DNA of 64,000 bases, taken from contig CAKOGP040001980.1 of the NCBI GenBank assembly GCA_933822405.4, forward strand, positions 1 to 64,000. The letters run 5' to 3'. This document shows positions 31,687-42,786 of this stretch, one piece after another (the first letter of the stretch is position 1; every line of letters begins with the position of its first letter). The translations under genes were made by a program, and so were the position numbers. Source of the DNA: Cylindrotheca closterium. Lineage: Eukaryota > Bacillariophyta > Bacillariophyceae > Bacillariales > Bacillariaceae. Below the pieces are notes generated by a model. That model was not told where the DNA came from. It ran no database searches and was given only the letters and a program-made list of their open reading frames with translations.

Positions 31687-33096
31687 CTACGAAGCAGTTT
31701 CGCAAACAAGTGCACTTAAAGTTCCATTCAGTGCTTCCTTTACCTCCTTCCAGTTGGATATTCGATCGGCACAACGTATTGATCCGTGTGTTTTTTCTCT
31801 TGTACGTATTCCCTTCATGGTATGAACACGTCGACTACGTTCTTCAGCGATCGAAATTGGTACGACACCTAGAAAAGCAAACAATGAACTCCAGTGCATC
31901 TCAGCAAACTCACCGTGCAACTGTTCGTAGTAAAAGTGGGTAAACTTAATCGACAAACCAAACGCCAAGCGTTGGAAGATCTCGCGACTTAGCGAGTCCC
32001 GTTGCTGCACCCAGTCAGCAGCTAGATGTGGATCAAGCTTCAATGGCTCCCCCAGGGGAGCTGGAACTTTATCTCCTCCAAAATGAAGGTCAATAGACCT
32101 GATTCGTTCTGGAACTTCAGCCTACAATCGTCGCAACAGACTGAGAATATCTGATGCCTTACGAAATTGGACAGCGCGAATGATAAACATACCTGATAAT
32201 TCAAGAAGGATGCTATGGATGCCGCCCGCGTGACTTGGAGCACTATTGAGGTTTCCTTCGTACAGTGTAAGAAAGCTCCAAGATCACGATAGAACTCTGT
32301 TGGAATCTGTTCAATGTTGATTTTCGTGCCCAGAATCTTTGCTTTATTCTTGCTATCTTCAAAGAATCCCTTGTGTTTATACATAGAGTTCTCGTACAGC
32401 GCATTCAACCAGTTGTCAAAGGTACACTTTTCAGCATTTCTAAGCATTGGATTGTTGTTGCAGATTTCATTTGAGAAATGATATAGAGGCTTCGATACAA
32501 GTAACACAACCAACGATATCGTAAGTGTCCCATTCGAACCGTCACAACAAACTGAAAGCACATCTGCCACGAACCTCTTTTCCCCTCATCATGATGCTTT
32601 CCGAAAAATCGAGTGAATCGTAGACATAGGTTGATCCACCTCTTGATTCCCCGAACAAGAAAAGCAGCTGCTTGCCTTTGGGGCAAAGCTTCATGTACTT
32701 CTCAAATCTTGCGCAATTGTTTGGCGTAGACAGGAAGTCAGAGGGGTGATTCAAGATTGATTCTCTTGGTACCGGTAGCATTGGAAACCTATAGATATAT
32801 TCACTGAGTGGGGTACAGAATGCCTTGTTGAAAACACAAATGACATGATGACCATACGAAACAACCAAAGCTGCAATGATAATGACTGTAATCCAGATTC
32901 CGCAACAGCAAAATAGCGACTGACGCATGGACATCAAGATTGACACTGCAGCCTCTCGTATAAGTGGAAATTTCTCTTTGTTGTAGTACTTTTTCTTGTC
33001 AAAATCATGTCCATGCTGTTCATCCGCATTCGATGTTAATGTAGGCCCATCTCGTGGTTGATGTTTTCGCAGTCGAGACTTGAATGAGCGGAGCAT
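31687..33096 (-). CDS. Type II membrane sulfotransferase (PAPS-dependent)
   Basis: Three exons (33096-32575, 32489-32193, 32121-31687; introns 85 and 71 nt) give 417 aa. It has a short basic cytosolic tail, one signal anchor at about residues 55-85 (IWITVIIIAALVVSYG), then a luminal domain. LLFLFGESRGGSTYVYDSLD is the 5'-phosphosulfate loop. After splicing, MMRGKEPLYHF matches the EPL motif of carbohydrate sulfotransferases. VLQVTRAASIASF fits the 3'-phosphate motif (Arg...Ser). The C-terminus (WKEVKEALNGT, VCE) is family-like. Such enzymes sulfate Golgi glycans; the acceptor is unknown. The first donor is GTTCGT, less typical, but the alternative frames fail. Confidence 0.78.
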
Positions 33097-33333
33097 GGTT
33101 CCATTTTTTATGCTGCAAAGTTTGTGAATTGTTGGATTTTGCAATGAATCACGTCAAGTTCAAGTGCTCAAGATCAGCCAAGATGCAGTGGTGGTGGTAT
33201 GTGGAGGATGAGATCGATCTTTTGATTCGTTGCTCCATTTCGCCATTTGACAATTGGGAAGAAGAGAAATGGGAAACTGGAGGTCAAATGACGAAAACAC
33301 TGCAACTCTTCTCTTTACGAGAACTCCAAAGCC

Positions 33334-35060
33334 ATGCCGTGCTGCACTTTGTGGTCGCCACTAAAGACTTTCTGTGTTGCCTTCTACCTTTCCTTAGTAC
33401 TCGTAGCCCTCGCCTGTACTCCAGAAAAATGTGATCCGATTCGACGACTTTTTCCAGCAGCACAATTGGAGAAGTACGGTGAACAAAGTCGTACAATGGG
33501 TGTCGTGAATGCCTCTAGTATCAAACTGGTATGTTTTGGCCAAGACACAATCATCATTGATGCGGCAATCCATCGATTCCATGGTCGATTGAGCCGGCTT
33601 CCAAACTACGCAACCGATTATAAGATTAATCCCATGAATCACACACTTCAGGCCATTGAAACAATTGAGGTACACATATCTTCAGATGATGTGAAGCTAA
33701 CTCACAGTGTCAACGAAAGCTATACGATCTCCATCAATGAATATTCCTCTCTAGTAGTCATAGAATCGGAAAATGTGTTTGGAGCCTTGTACGCCTTGGA
33801 AACATTGGGCCAGCTCTTGGAGTTTGGGTGGCTTGATGGTGAAGGTGACGATGCCGTATACGTTATTCGCAACATCCCCATTGGGATCGAAGATTTTCCA
33901 AGGTATGAATACCGAGGACTGCTGATCGATACATCGCGGCATTTTTTGCCGCTGGATTTGATCCTAGCCAACCTCGATGCAATGCTGATGAACAAGATAA
34001 ATGTCTTACATTGGCACATGACAGATTCCCAAAGCTTTCCGTATCTGATCGAATCGATGCCAGAACTGGCCGTCAAAGGTGCTTATCATCCTAAGATGGT
34101 ATACACTCGTAAGGATATTCAGCGGGTCATTCATGAAGCATATCTGCGAGGCATCAGAGTGATTCCAGAGGTGGATATGCCGGGGCACACACAGTCGATA
34201 GCTGCTTCTCGCCCGGATCTAATGTACGTATGAGGTTGTTTCCGTTGCGTTGACTTAAATGTGATTACAAACTCTATTTCTGCTTTAGGTCATGCTGTCC
34301 TCATCCTTCAGACCCCCTCGATCCAACAAACCCAAAAGTTTATGACTTCATAAGAGACATCTATCAAGATTTGCGCAATGTATTTGTCGACGATTTTGTC
34401 CACGTTGGGGGTGATGAGGTGGATCTGAGTTGCTGGGATAACTCCAAGGACATTGTGCATTGGAGGCAGCAACACAATATAAGTTCGAGTGTAGGCCTTT
34501 TCGAGCTGTTTGAAACCCAACTACTGGAAATAGTGGAGAAAGTTGGTCGGACTCCGATTGTGTGGCAGGAGGTATTTAATTTAAACTTGACACTAACAGC
34601 GACCACAATCATTGACGTTTGGAAAGGATTTGATACAAAGACCATGAGTGATGCAACAAGAAGAGGTTTCAAGGTGATACTGTCTGGTTGTTGGTATTTG
34701 GACCACCTTACTTTGGATTGGCAGAACTTCTACTCCTGTAATCCGAGTAATTTTACCGGACGCACAGATCTACTATTGGGTGGCCACGCAAGTATGTGGG
34801 GAGAGCATGTCGATGCAAGCAATTTCATTAGCCGAATATATCCACGCGTGTCTGCGATGGCTGAACGACTGTGGACTGGTGATATTTCGATTGCCAAGGA
34901 AAACGTCAGGCAACGGATTTCTGATTTTCGCTGTCGAATGGTGCAGCAAGGATTTGCTGCACAGCCAATCGGACCAGGGTTTTGTGCCCATGAAGTCCCA
35001 TATCAAAGTTGCAAAACAGGTGACAGAATTCCCAGCACAACACTACAGCTAGAGTTGTGA
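33334..35060 (+). CDS. Beta-N-acetylhexosaminidase (GH20)
   Basis: Two exons (33334-34223 and 34289-35060; 65-nt intron, phase 2) give 553 aa. It removes terminal GlcNAc or GalNAc from glycans, acting in the lysosome/vacuole or outside the cell. A signal anchor (FCVAFYLSLVLVALA) is followed by the small N-terminal GH20b domain and the catalytic barrel from about residue 190. FVHVGGDEVD carries the Asp-Glu pair that does substrate-assisted catalysis. LHWHMTDSQSFP, PEVDMPGH, GGHASMWGEHVD and SAMAERLW are the other family blocks. Several N-glycosylation sequons are present. The gene is divergent from the sulfotransferase (237 bp spacer). Confidence 0.94.
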
Positions 35061-35129
35061 CGCAGACCTCAGACCTCAGAACATTGATCCATCTACATGA
35101 TCCAACGAAGACGACAAGATTTTCAGTTG

Positions 35130-36110
35130 CTACATCTGTTGCATGAACTGATTGTAGTGTATCAACATGCCCCACTGCCGCTTGTCAAGTCTAGGGGGCC
35201 CACGAATCGCTAAACCTTCCTCAATGTCGTCCACCGAAGGATTCAAGTAGCCACGCTCTTCGAGATCTCGGATGTAACTACTTGAGAATATATTGGAAAA
35301 TTCAGTATCTTGGTAGCTGCATAAATATGAACGACGTAATTCCTCTCCCAGGACACATCGTTGCCAAGTCTTTTCTCGCGAAGGGTTATATTTTGCTTCT
35401 CGTAATTTTGCAAATTTTTCAAAGGATTTCTGAGCTTTGTATACTCGACAGGACTCTTTATCGATACCGCAACCGTAGCTTCCATCATTATGGTAGGAAT
35501 CCAGAATCTCCACAAATCGGGTCGAGCCCATCAATAGTGGCCTCCGCGGACAGGTCATCTTTGGTGAGTTTGCATTCGCACGTTTAATCAATCTTCCTTG
35601 TAATCCCATATCATTAGTCACAAAACAAAGGGATGCCCAGTCCTCATTACAAAATGACTTCGCAAGATGCGCGGACTCCTTTACCATGACATTATCTGCC
35701 CGCTGTGTTAAGCCCGAAAATACTACAACCATGTCAAGTTCAACCGTTTCGTTGGTTGGTATTGATGCCGCAAATCTCTTGATCCCATGGTCCCAAACCA
35801 CAGCCACTTTTGATATTCCGATTCCTTGACAGAAGGAACAAATACGTCCATGTACTTCTACTGGATTCCAGTGGAATTTTGCGCTTCCTCTCACGTTGTT
35901 ACCATCGACAACGATGATGGCGTTCTCTTTTTTTGCAAAATCTCTAAGCTTGGCCTCAGCTTTTGCAGCAGCTCTTTCAAGCGTTGGCGATTTACTTTCT
36001 TTAAGTGAAAATCCACTCGCAATAGGTAGTCGCAAAATATCGTGTTCAGGAGAAACCAAATTGGATATCCATATCAGAACCAATATACCGGCATGTGACA
36101 GTGCAACCAT
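35130..36110 (-). CDS. NYN (PIN-like) ribonuclease-domain protein
   Basis: 326 aa from ATG 36110; an in-frame ATG at 36194 would add 28 residues. A hydrophobic N-terminus (SHAGILVLIWISNLV) suggests a signal peptide. AIIVVDGNNVRGSAKFHW, KVAVVWDHG, RADNVMVKESAHLA and LCFVTNDMGLQGRL are the four acidic blocks of NYN/YacP-like nucleases (DGNN, D, D, ND). The family cleaves RNA with Mg2+. The C-terminal 130 residues are basic and unassigned. Compartment and RNA target cannot be inferred. Confidence 0.72.
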   Translation of the reverse strand: MVALSHAGILVLIWISNLVSPEHDILRLPIASGFSLKESKSPTLERAAAKAEAKLRDFAKKENAIIVVDGNNVRGSAKFHWNPVEVHGRICSFCQGIGISKVAVVWDHGIKRFAASIPTNETVELDMVVVFSGLTQRADNVMVKESAHLAKSFCNEDWASLCFVTNDMGLQGRLIKRANANSPKMTCPRRPLLMGSTRFVEILDSYHNDGSYGCGIDKESCRVYKAQKSFEKFAKLREAKYNPSREKTWQRCVLGEELRRSYLCSYQDTEFSNIFSSSYIRDLEERGYLNPSVDDIEEGLAIRGPPRLDKRQWGMLIHYNQFMQQM

Positions 36111-36605
36111 AGTTTTGGAGTGCTGCAGACGGTGGATGACAACTACTAGAAGAAAAACGTTACTAAAATGTAGATAATGGATTGATTCATTCATTCATTC
36201 ATCGGAAAGTGTAAGAACCGGTACACGTACAAAATGTACAGTGTATGATTTGTACGGTACTGTACAAACCTCACAGGAACCGTTTCTCATCTGTCGTAGT
36301 GCTTTTTCTGTATTATTTCAAGCAAGACTCAATTCTCCAAGATTTATAAATAAAAAGACTCTATGTAGAGTTTCGGGTTCAAAATGATTGCGAAAGTAGG
36401 CCAGGCAAGTAAACAGGCTCTGGAGATTCTCCAACATGTACAGTAGAAAAAAAGATCAAGAGAAAGTTGAACATCGCAATTATACATGGACGCAACGCAG
36501 TCATCATTGGCATTGTACATACGATTGAAGCTGAATCGAAGGGAAAAGAACTTCGAGCTATTTTTGGAGGCATTTGATGGATAGAAATTCCCAAGGAAGA
36601 AAATC
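36111..36605. promoter_or_regulatory. Divergent promoter, NYN / LRR genes
   Basis: 495 nt. A TCAT tetranucleotide run lies at about 36187-36201. A dense cluster of GTAC-type palindromes follows (36215-36270: ACCGGTACACGTAC, ATGTACAGTGTA, TTTGTACGGTACTGTACAAA). A reverse CTACTGTA copy is at 36439-36446. The cluster lies 105-160 bp from the NYN start and about 340 bp from the LRR start. Confidence 0.5.
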
Positions 36606-39600
36606 ATGTGGAAAATGAGCATGGCTGATGGATCCGTCGTTTCGGGAAACGGTGAAGTGGATAGCCGCTCTGCGACGGATGAGGAGAGTGGCTCATCTGG
36701 CCATAGTTTGGAATCAAAAATGAAAAGGATGATCAAAGAGTCTGAACGTCGAATGCAGGCAAAGATCGACAAGCTGGAAAGTCGTGTTATGGCGGAACCA
36801 GAAATTATGAAGCGCTTCAACATGAAAGATCCAGCTGCGAATTATGACGAGGCCGGTCAGTGGCAATCTATTGGCCTGGGACCGGCTGCTATTGACCAGC
36901 CATCTGAACATGAAATGGACAAGCGATCCTTCAAGTTTGAAGAAGATGTCTATGCCATATTGGTCACCTCGAAGTGGAACTCGAGCCCATTCTATTTCTC
37001 CCTCGTTGTGATTTTTGCTTTTCAAACTAGTTTAAGCATTTTATTGTTGGCCGATCAGATTGATTGGACTGGGTAAGAACATGAGCTGATGACTTCAAGG
37101 GGTACCGTACTTTGCGCCATTTTGGTTCACGATAATTTTCTCTAATTGAACAATACAGCGAGAATCCCATGATGCTTCCGGCCAATGTCAAACTGACGGT
37201 CCGTCTATCACAAGCCTTGGCCATTTTTATAGCCCTTTTCAGCCAGGCCGATCTTTTGCAAGGAATTGAAACCCTGTTCAATGGAGTACCTTCGCATTTC
37301 AAAGGACCTGATGATCGATTTGCAAAGATCACCACCACACAGTGGAATGCTACTTGTATCATTCGTATTATTCAGGGATCGCTGAACTTGTTTGCCGCTT
37401 TTGTGTTGTTGATTCAATCAGAAACAGTCTTTGATGTGCTTCTCAATTTCCTAGGTGAGTATACATTGCGGTTGGCACCCCCCGCTATGTTTCAAATGAG
37501 ATTTCAAATGATACACGCTAACCTCTTTTCCCACAGGAGTTGCATTTGTCTCTGATTTGGATGATATGGCGTTTGGGCTGTCCGCAACTGGATATTTTGG
37601 AGGGAAGGTCAAACAGTATGCCCTCACTCAACGAGCGACAGACTTTTATCAAGAAGGACGCCGCGAGGGAATGGTACAAATTGTGATTTGTCAAAAGAAA
37701 ATTCTTCACATTTTCACTTCTCTCTTCATTTTGGTGGTCATGTTCTTCTTTTACTTTTATTTTATGGGTCAACAAGTAGCTGGTGTGTATTCTGTGCAGG
37801 ACTTGCAAGTTGAATTCGGCGATGAAGTAGTACCATTCATGGGACTTTTCAACGGATGCTACCAGGTTCATCGTTCAAGTTTCGGGAACGACCGGCTCAT
37901 TTATCGCCAGATGGGCTTTGAGGACCAAGGCGGAAAGTTTGGTTATTGCGATGATGTTGACGACGGAGAAGGGGGCTGGACGTTTTATATTGGAGATCTA
38001 AGGGACCCCTGTGATGATTGGTTGATCAGAAGTTTGGTAACCGAGACCTTTGATGTTCTGGAAGCAACAGCATCGAAATGGTATACGGCTGATGGACTCC
38101 CAATGGATTATCTTGAAGCTAATGAGGTTGAAAATGCATCATCTGAGTGCGGCAGGATCATGTTTGAGGCCACTCGGGATTCCTGTGAGACGGTGAGTCT
38201 CGCTGATAGTGAGAATGCAGACGATTCCACTTTCTTTGGCAGTCTGAATGTTCGTGAGAGTTTCGCATCCCGAGAAAGCATCCCCCATGCTCTATCACAT
38301 CCAGTCTACTATGATCTCACTTCAGGAGAGGAGAGAGTAGTGTTTTCTTTAGCGTTATTTACTGGACGGCGATGGGTACAGACCGAAAGTGGCCGAATTT
38401 CTGGGTTGCGGGATATCGCCAATTTGACAGTTGAGGATCTGGAAGATTTCTTCTACCGACAGGAAGGTTTTAGCGTTTTGAACCAGGATGTTGATTGGGT
38501 AGTATATATCAGCGAGGTTGTAGAGGTTGCCAACGATGAAGGGACACCTCTCAGCCTGCAGTGGTACTTCCCTAGACTCGAAACCAACGCCACGTTGAAC
38601 TTTCCATCGGCAGACCTGGCCCGCCCAGTTGAGACAGTTTTTGTCTGTGTCTATTGTAATGCTTTGACCAATCCATGCTTTCATGAAGGTATCTGCAACG
38701 GTAAGTCTGATTCTTGGGAAACGAAATCCTTCATGCACTATTTTGTACTAATGGACTAAACTGCGTTATCTCCGACTAGACGAAACTGGTTTTTGTAATT
38801 GTGCCCATGGGGCAGCAGGCCCATTGTGTCAAGAACGGCCTCTGGGGGACGGTAAGATTGAACACAGTGGTCTTGGTTTATTTCTTTTGGCAATCGATCT
38901 CACTCAAGTTGATTATTCTAGGACGATGCAACGATTACTTCAACAACAACGAAAACGACTACGATGGTATGTTATGGCATGATTCATTGATAAAACCTCT
39001 CTATGCAATCGTATGCAATCGTCGCCTCAATTCTTTTCTTTTTGTTCCGCAGGTGGAGACTGCTGTATGTTGTAATTCTTTTAGTTGCACCTCTTGTCCA
39101 GTCATCCCCTCATTGCTTTCTGCTTTTAAACAGGTGGTGGAACGTGCGATTCGTGTGTTGGCCATCATATGCTGACTCCATTTGGCATTGATTTCCAGAA
39201 CAACGCGACGAGACTGCAAGGTACAGACCCTTTGGGATACGAGAATTGTGCCGACCCTAGCTTCGCAACATTCACCCTCGACGTGAGGCCACACCGTTCG
39301 TTCGACGCCGAAACCAATCAGTCAGTTTTTGAGTTCCCTTCAATCAATGTGGAGTGTGACGACTTTGTGTATATGCAGAGTCCAACATTCAAATATGCAG
39401 AAGACGGGGACGTCGCTCAAAACTTTGCCGAAAGGATCAGGATTCCCCATGGCGTCGCATGCACTCTGCGATTTTCGTCACTCCAACGCGGTACCAGTGT
39501 TTTTTTGACGTTCGACGAGCAGGATCAACCTTTTCGAACGGCAGTTGTGCCGGAGCTACCAGTACATTGGGACGTTCCAAAGTCACAGTGTGTCCTTGAT

Positions 39601-42379
39601 CTTTTTGCTACGCAGTCATCAAATTTTGTCGCGCTGGATGATCTGACATTTGTTGGTAATGACGCACTCTCAGACAACATGTGTCGACGTCTCCAGCAAG
39701 ATAACACAAATGTAGATGCACGCAACAAACTGTTTGAAAGATATGCCGTGGGCATTATGTTGAGTGCATTCATTGATACCGAGGCCGGGGACGTGTCCAT
39801 CCCAATTGATTGGGATCATTGTAATGGTTGGACTTCCGATACCTTTACTGTTGAATGTGATGAAAGTGGAAGAGAGGTGTTGGGCCTATCGATTTCAGCT
39901 ACCAGAGTTCCGTCAAGCGAAATCAAGCTGCTCGACAACCTGAAACATCTATCCAATCTAGGTAGGTTTTCTGGGTTTTGCAATGTTCTTTATCAGCGTT
40001 GCCGCCCTCACGCTTGTATCCTCAACAGAGTCATTCTCCTTGGACAACTCTGGTGGATTGAATGAAATGATTCTCCAGGAACCACCTTCGGGAATCTGGA
40101 GCCTTTCCAAACTAAAATCCCTGAAATTGCATGGGATTGGAATGGTGAAGGTACCTGAGTCCATCGGAGAGGTAAGCTTCTGTTGCGTTGGCTTCTAGTT
40201 TAGTTGCACAGTTTGTTCTCAATTTTTAAAATTTGCCATTCCAGTTGGGGGCTCTCCAGCACCTCGACCTCCGCAACAACAGCCTGGAATCACTTCCTGG
40301 CGAAGTTGGAAATTTGTATGCGTTGCAACATCTGGTCCTTGATTCAAATCGTATTGCTTCACTCCCTACTACGATTGGCCTGAACTTGACGAGTTTGGTT
40401 TCCTTTTCCATGAGGTCGAACGGCCTTGTGGGAATCCCGTCCTCAATCGGAATGATGTCAATGCTGCGCTCTCTTCACTTGGAATACAATGCACTCACGA
40501 GCCTTCCATCCGAAATTTCCAATTTGGGATCACTGACCAATCTTGATTTGTTTTCCAATGCACTTACCCACTTGCCTTCTGAGTTTGGAGAAAATCTCGG
40601 CTCTTTGGAAAGCCTGAACATGCATTCGAACAAGCTTGCTTCGTTGCCGGACTCCATTGGAAACATGGCACAGTTGTCAGTCTTGAGGCTTAGTGACAAC
40701 ATCCTTTCGATGATTTCAACCTCAGTGGGAAATCTTCGATCGCTCACCCATGTCAGTTTGGACTCAAATCTTCTCACGGAGCTCCCAAGTGAGGTGGGAA
40801 ATCTTGAATCATTGGTCTACCTAAATGTCTCTGAAAATGCCCTGTCGTATAAGGAGGTTGCTGTCATTGAGAACACAACGGTTGTTGTCAACAGTACAAT
40901 TGGCAACTACACTGATGGCAACTTCAGTATGGGTGACCTCACAGCTGGCAATACTACGGGCCCACAGGACTTGAACTTAACCACCTTTGTGGTGAAAAAC
41001 TATACCGTTGTGGTCTCATCGCTCCCGTCTGAAATTGGCAGTCTATCTTCGATGCTCACACTAGACTTGAGTTTGAACGATCTCGTGCTGCTACCAACTG
41101 AGATCGGGAGTCTGGGAGCGTTGGAGCTTCTAGATGTCTCTTCGAATATGATTACAGATGTGCCAAGCGAGGTGGGGAATCTACAATCATTAATTTACTT
41201 GAATCTCGCCGTAAATGCACTGTCATCGCGAGAGTATGAAGTCGTCCGGAACGACACAGTTGGCAGTTTCACCATGGACAATAGCAATAGTGCTCAAGAT
41301 GGGTTTGCAATGAACACAACATCAGCCAATGCGACATATATGGTGGTAGAGTCGTCTATCCCATCAGAGCTCGGAAGGTAGGATGGAAATCAAATCAGTT
41401 TGATCATTTCATGTGGTCTTTCTCACTCTTGCCTCTTGTTGAAGACTCACGTCAGTGGTCACATTAGACTTGAGTTTTAACAATCTTGCGGTTCTGCCAT
41501 CAGAGCTTGGAATGCTTGGTTCGTTGGAATTTCTTGATCTCTCTTCAAATGTGCTTTCAGACTTGCCAACCGAGCTCGTGAATCTTCATTCACTGGAGTA
41601 CTTGGACCTTGCAGCAAATGCACTGTCATCTCGTGAAATGGTTGTTGTCCAAAATCTGACAGCTGGTAATCCCGTAGATGTTATCGCTACCAACGATCTG
41701 ATGTTTGAAACGAACGCAACAACTTGGAACTACACAGTTGTGGTTTCGTCGGTTCCAAGGCTCAGTCCTTCCTTGAGAATTCTAGATTTGAGTTTGAATC
41801 AATTTGCGGTTCTACCTACTGAAATCGGAAGTCTCGTTGAGTTGGAGTCGCTTTTTGTAAGCAACAACCAGTTGACAAAACTTCCTAGCGAAGTGGGTTT
41901 GCTCAAGTCTTTAGACCAGTTGAATCTCCGGAACAACACCTTGGCATCACTCCCCGCGGAAGTTGGCAATCTGGAGAACCTTTCTTTCTTAGACGTCAGT
42001 CTGAACGTTCTCTCGAAGCTTCCAGAGGAGATGGGGAACCTTGTAGAATTGATACATCTCAATGTGTCCTACAATGAGATGGTGGTGATGTGGTTACCCA
42101 AAAACATTGAAATATCCAATGTGGTTGCAAACTTGGAAACTTGTTCAAGCGATTATGGTAAGTGTATTGATTGGTTTGTCCTCCTCCTTCCGTTGGCCAT
42201 TCTGACCCTTCTCCGCGCCCGCCTCAAATCATTGACAGCTTTGGCCACATCTTCTTGCGAGTTCTTCTGCTGCAGAATGGAAGCCGCATTTTGTGAGCAG
42301 GAATGTTAACGTTAAAAAACTAGTCGTGCATGTTAATTTCTGCTCCTTCGAAGTCAGTGGCAATTGTCAGCATGATTAA
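36606..42379 (+). CDS. Multi-pass LRR/EGF/LNR receptor-like protein
   Basis: Eleven exons: 36606-37072, 37159-37454, 37537-38700, 38780-38851, 38922-38966, 39053-39064, 39134-39961, 40029-40171, 40245-41377, 41445-42157, 42276-42379; about 1658 aa. A Ser/Glu-rich N-tail and coiled coil precede four predicted membrane segments (about 127-330; for example FYFSLVVIFAFQ, FTSLFILVVMFFFYFYFM). A large ectodomain follows: an EGF-like module (NPCFHEGICNDETGFCNCAH), a Notch/LNR-like module (RCNDYFNNNENDYDGGDCC), a Cys-containing domain, then plant-type LRRs (SLPSEIGSL...LDLS) at about 975-1620, broken by Asn-glycosylation-rich inserts. No kinase domain. Exon 6 is 12 nt. The last exon is uncertain: read-through would stop at 42309, and another acceptor lies near 42451. 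Probably a surface or secretory-membrane sensor. Confidence 0.82.
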
Positions 42380-42786
42380 GTTACAGTAGAGACACGAGAC
42401 ACAGAAGCAGTTGGGGCTTCAACAACAGGATTTCTTTATCTGTTTGCAGTAACTTGCACCGCCTATATTGCACTGTTCAGTTCCAAAACGGGTAGCAGAG
42501 AATCAAATGAGCCCAACTCCAAAGCTTCTGAACGTGAAATCGAGCAAGAGATATTTTTTAGTACCGGAACAGCAGTTTCCATCGACTTCGTTCTCATTGT
42601 ACTGAATTAGTTTATATACTTTCCTCCGCCATTTGTGGATCAATTGTAACTTGGTTGGTTGGCTTGAATATTGCGGTGTGCAAAGGACTGCCAAAAGCAA
42701 GCAAGCAAGCTGCTTCGACAATTCTGGCAGCAATTGAATCTTACTGCTGTAGGACTGCTTGCACCATGAGTTGTTCATTCTGGCTT
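42380..42786. other. Convergent spacer, possible alternative last LRR exon
   Basis: 407 nt. A reverse CTACTGTA copy (42382-42389) lies just past the preferred LRR stop. A second acceptor (TTTGCAG near 42449) could join in phase to a 50-codon tail. No other gene seen. Confidence 0.4.

Noticed and set aside
42158..42309. Hydrophobic tail IDWFVLLLPLAILTLL as an LRR-protein membrane anchor
   Set aside because: It starts inside a strong GTAAGT donor; the protein already has membrane segments at its N-terminus. Not fully excluded.
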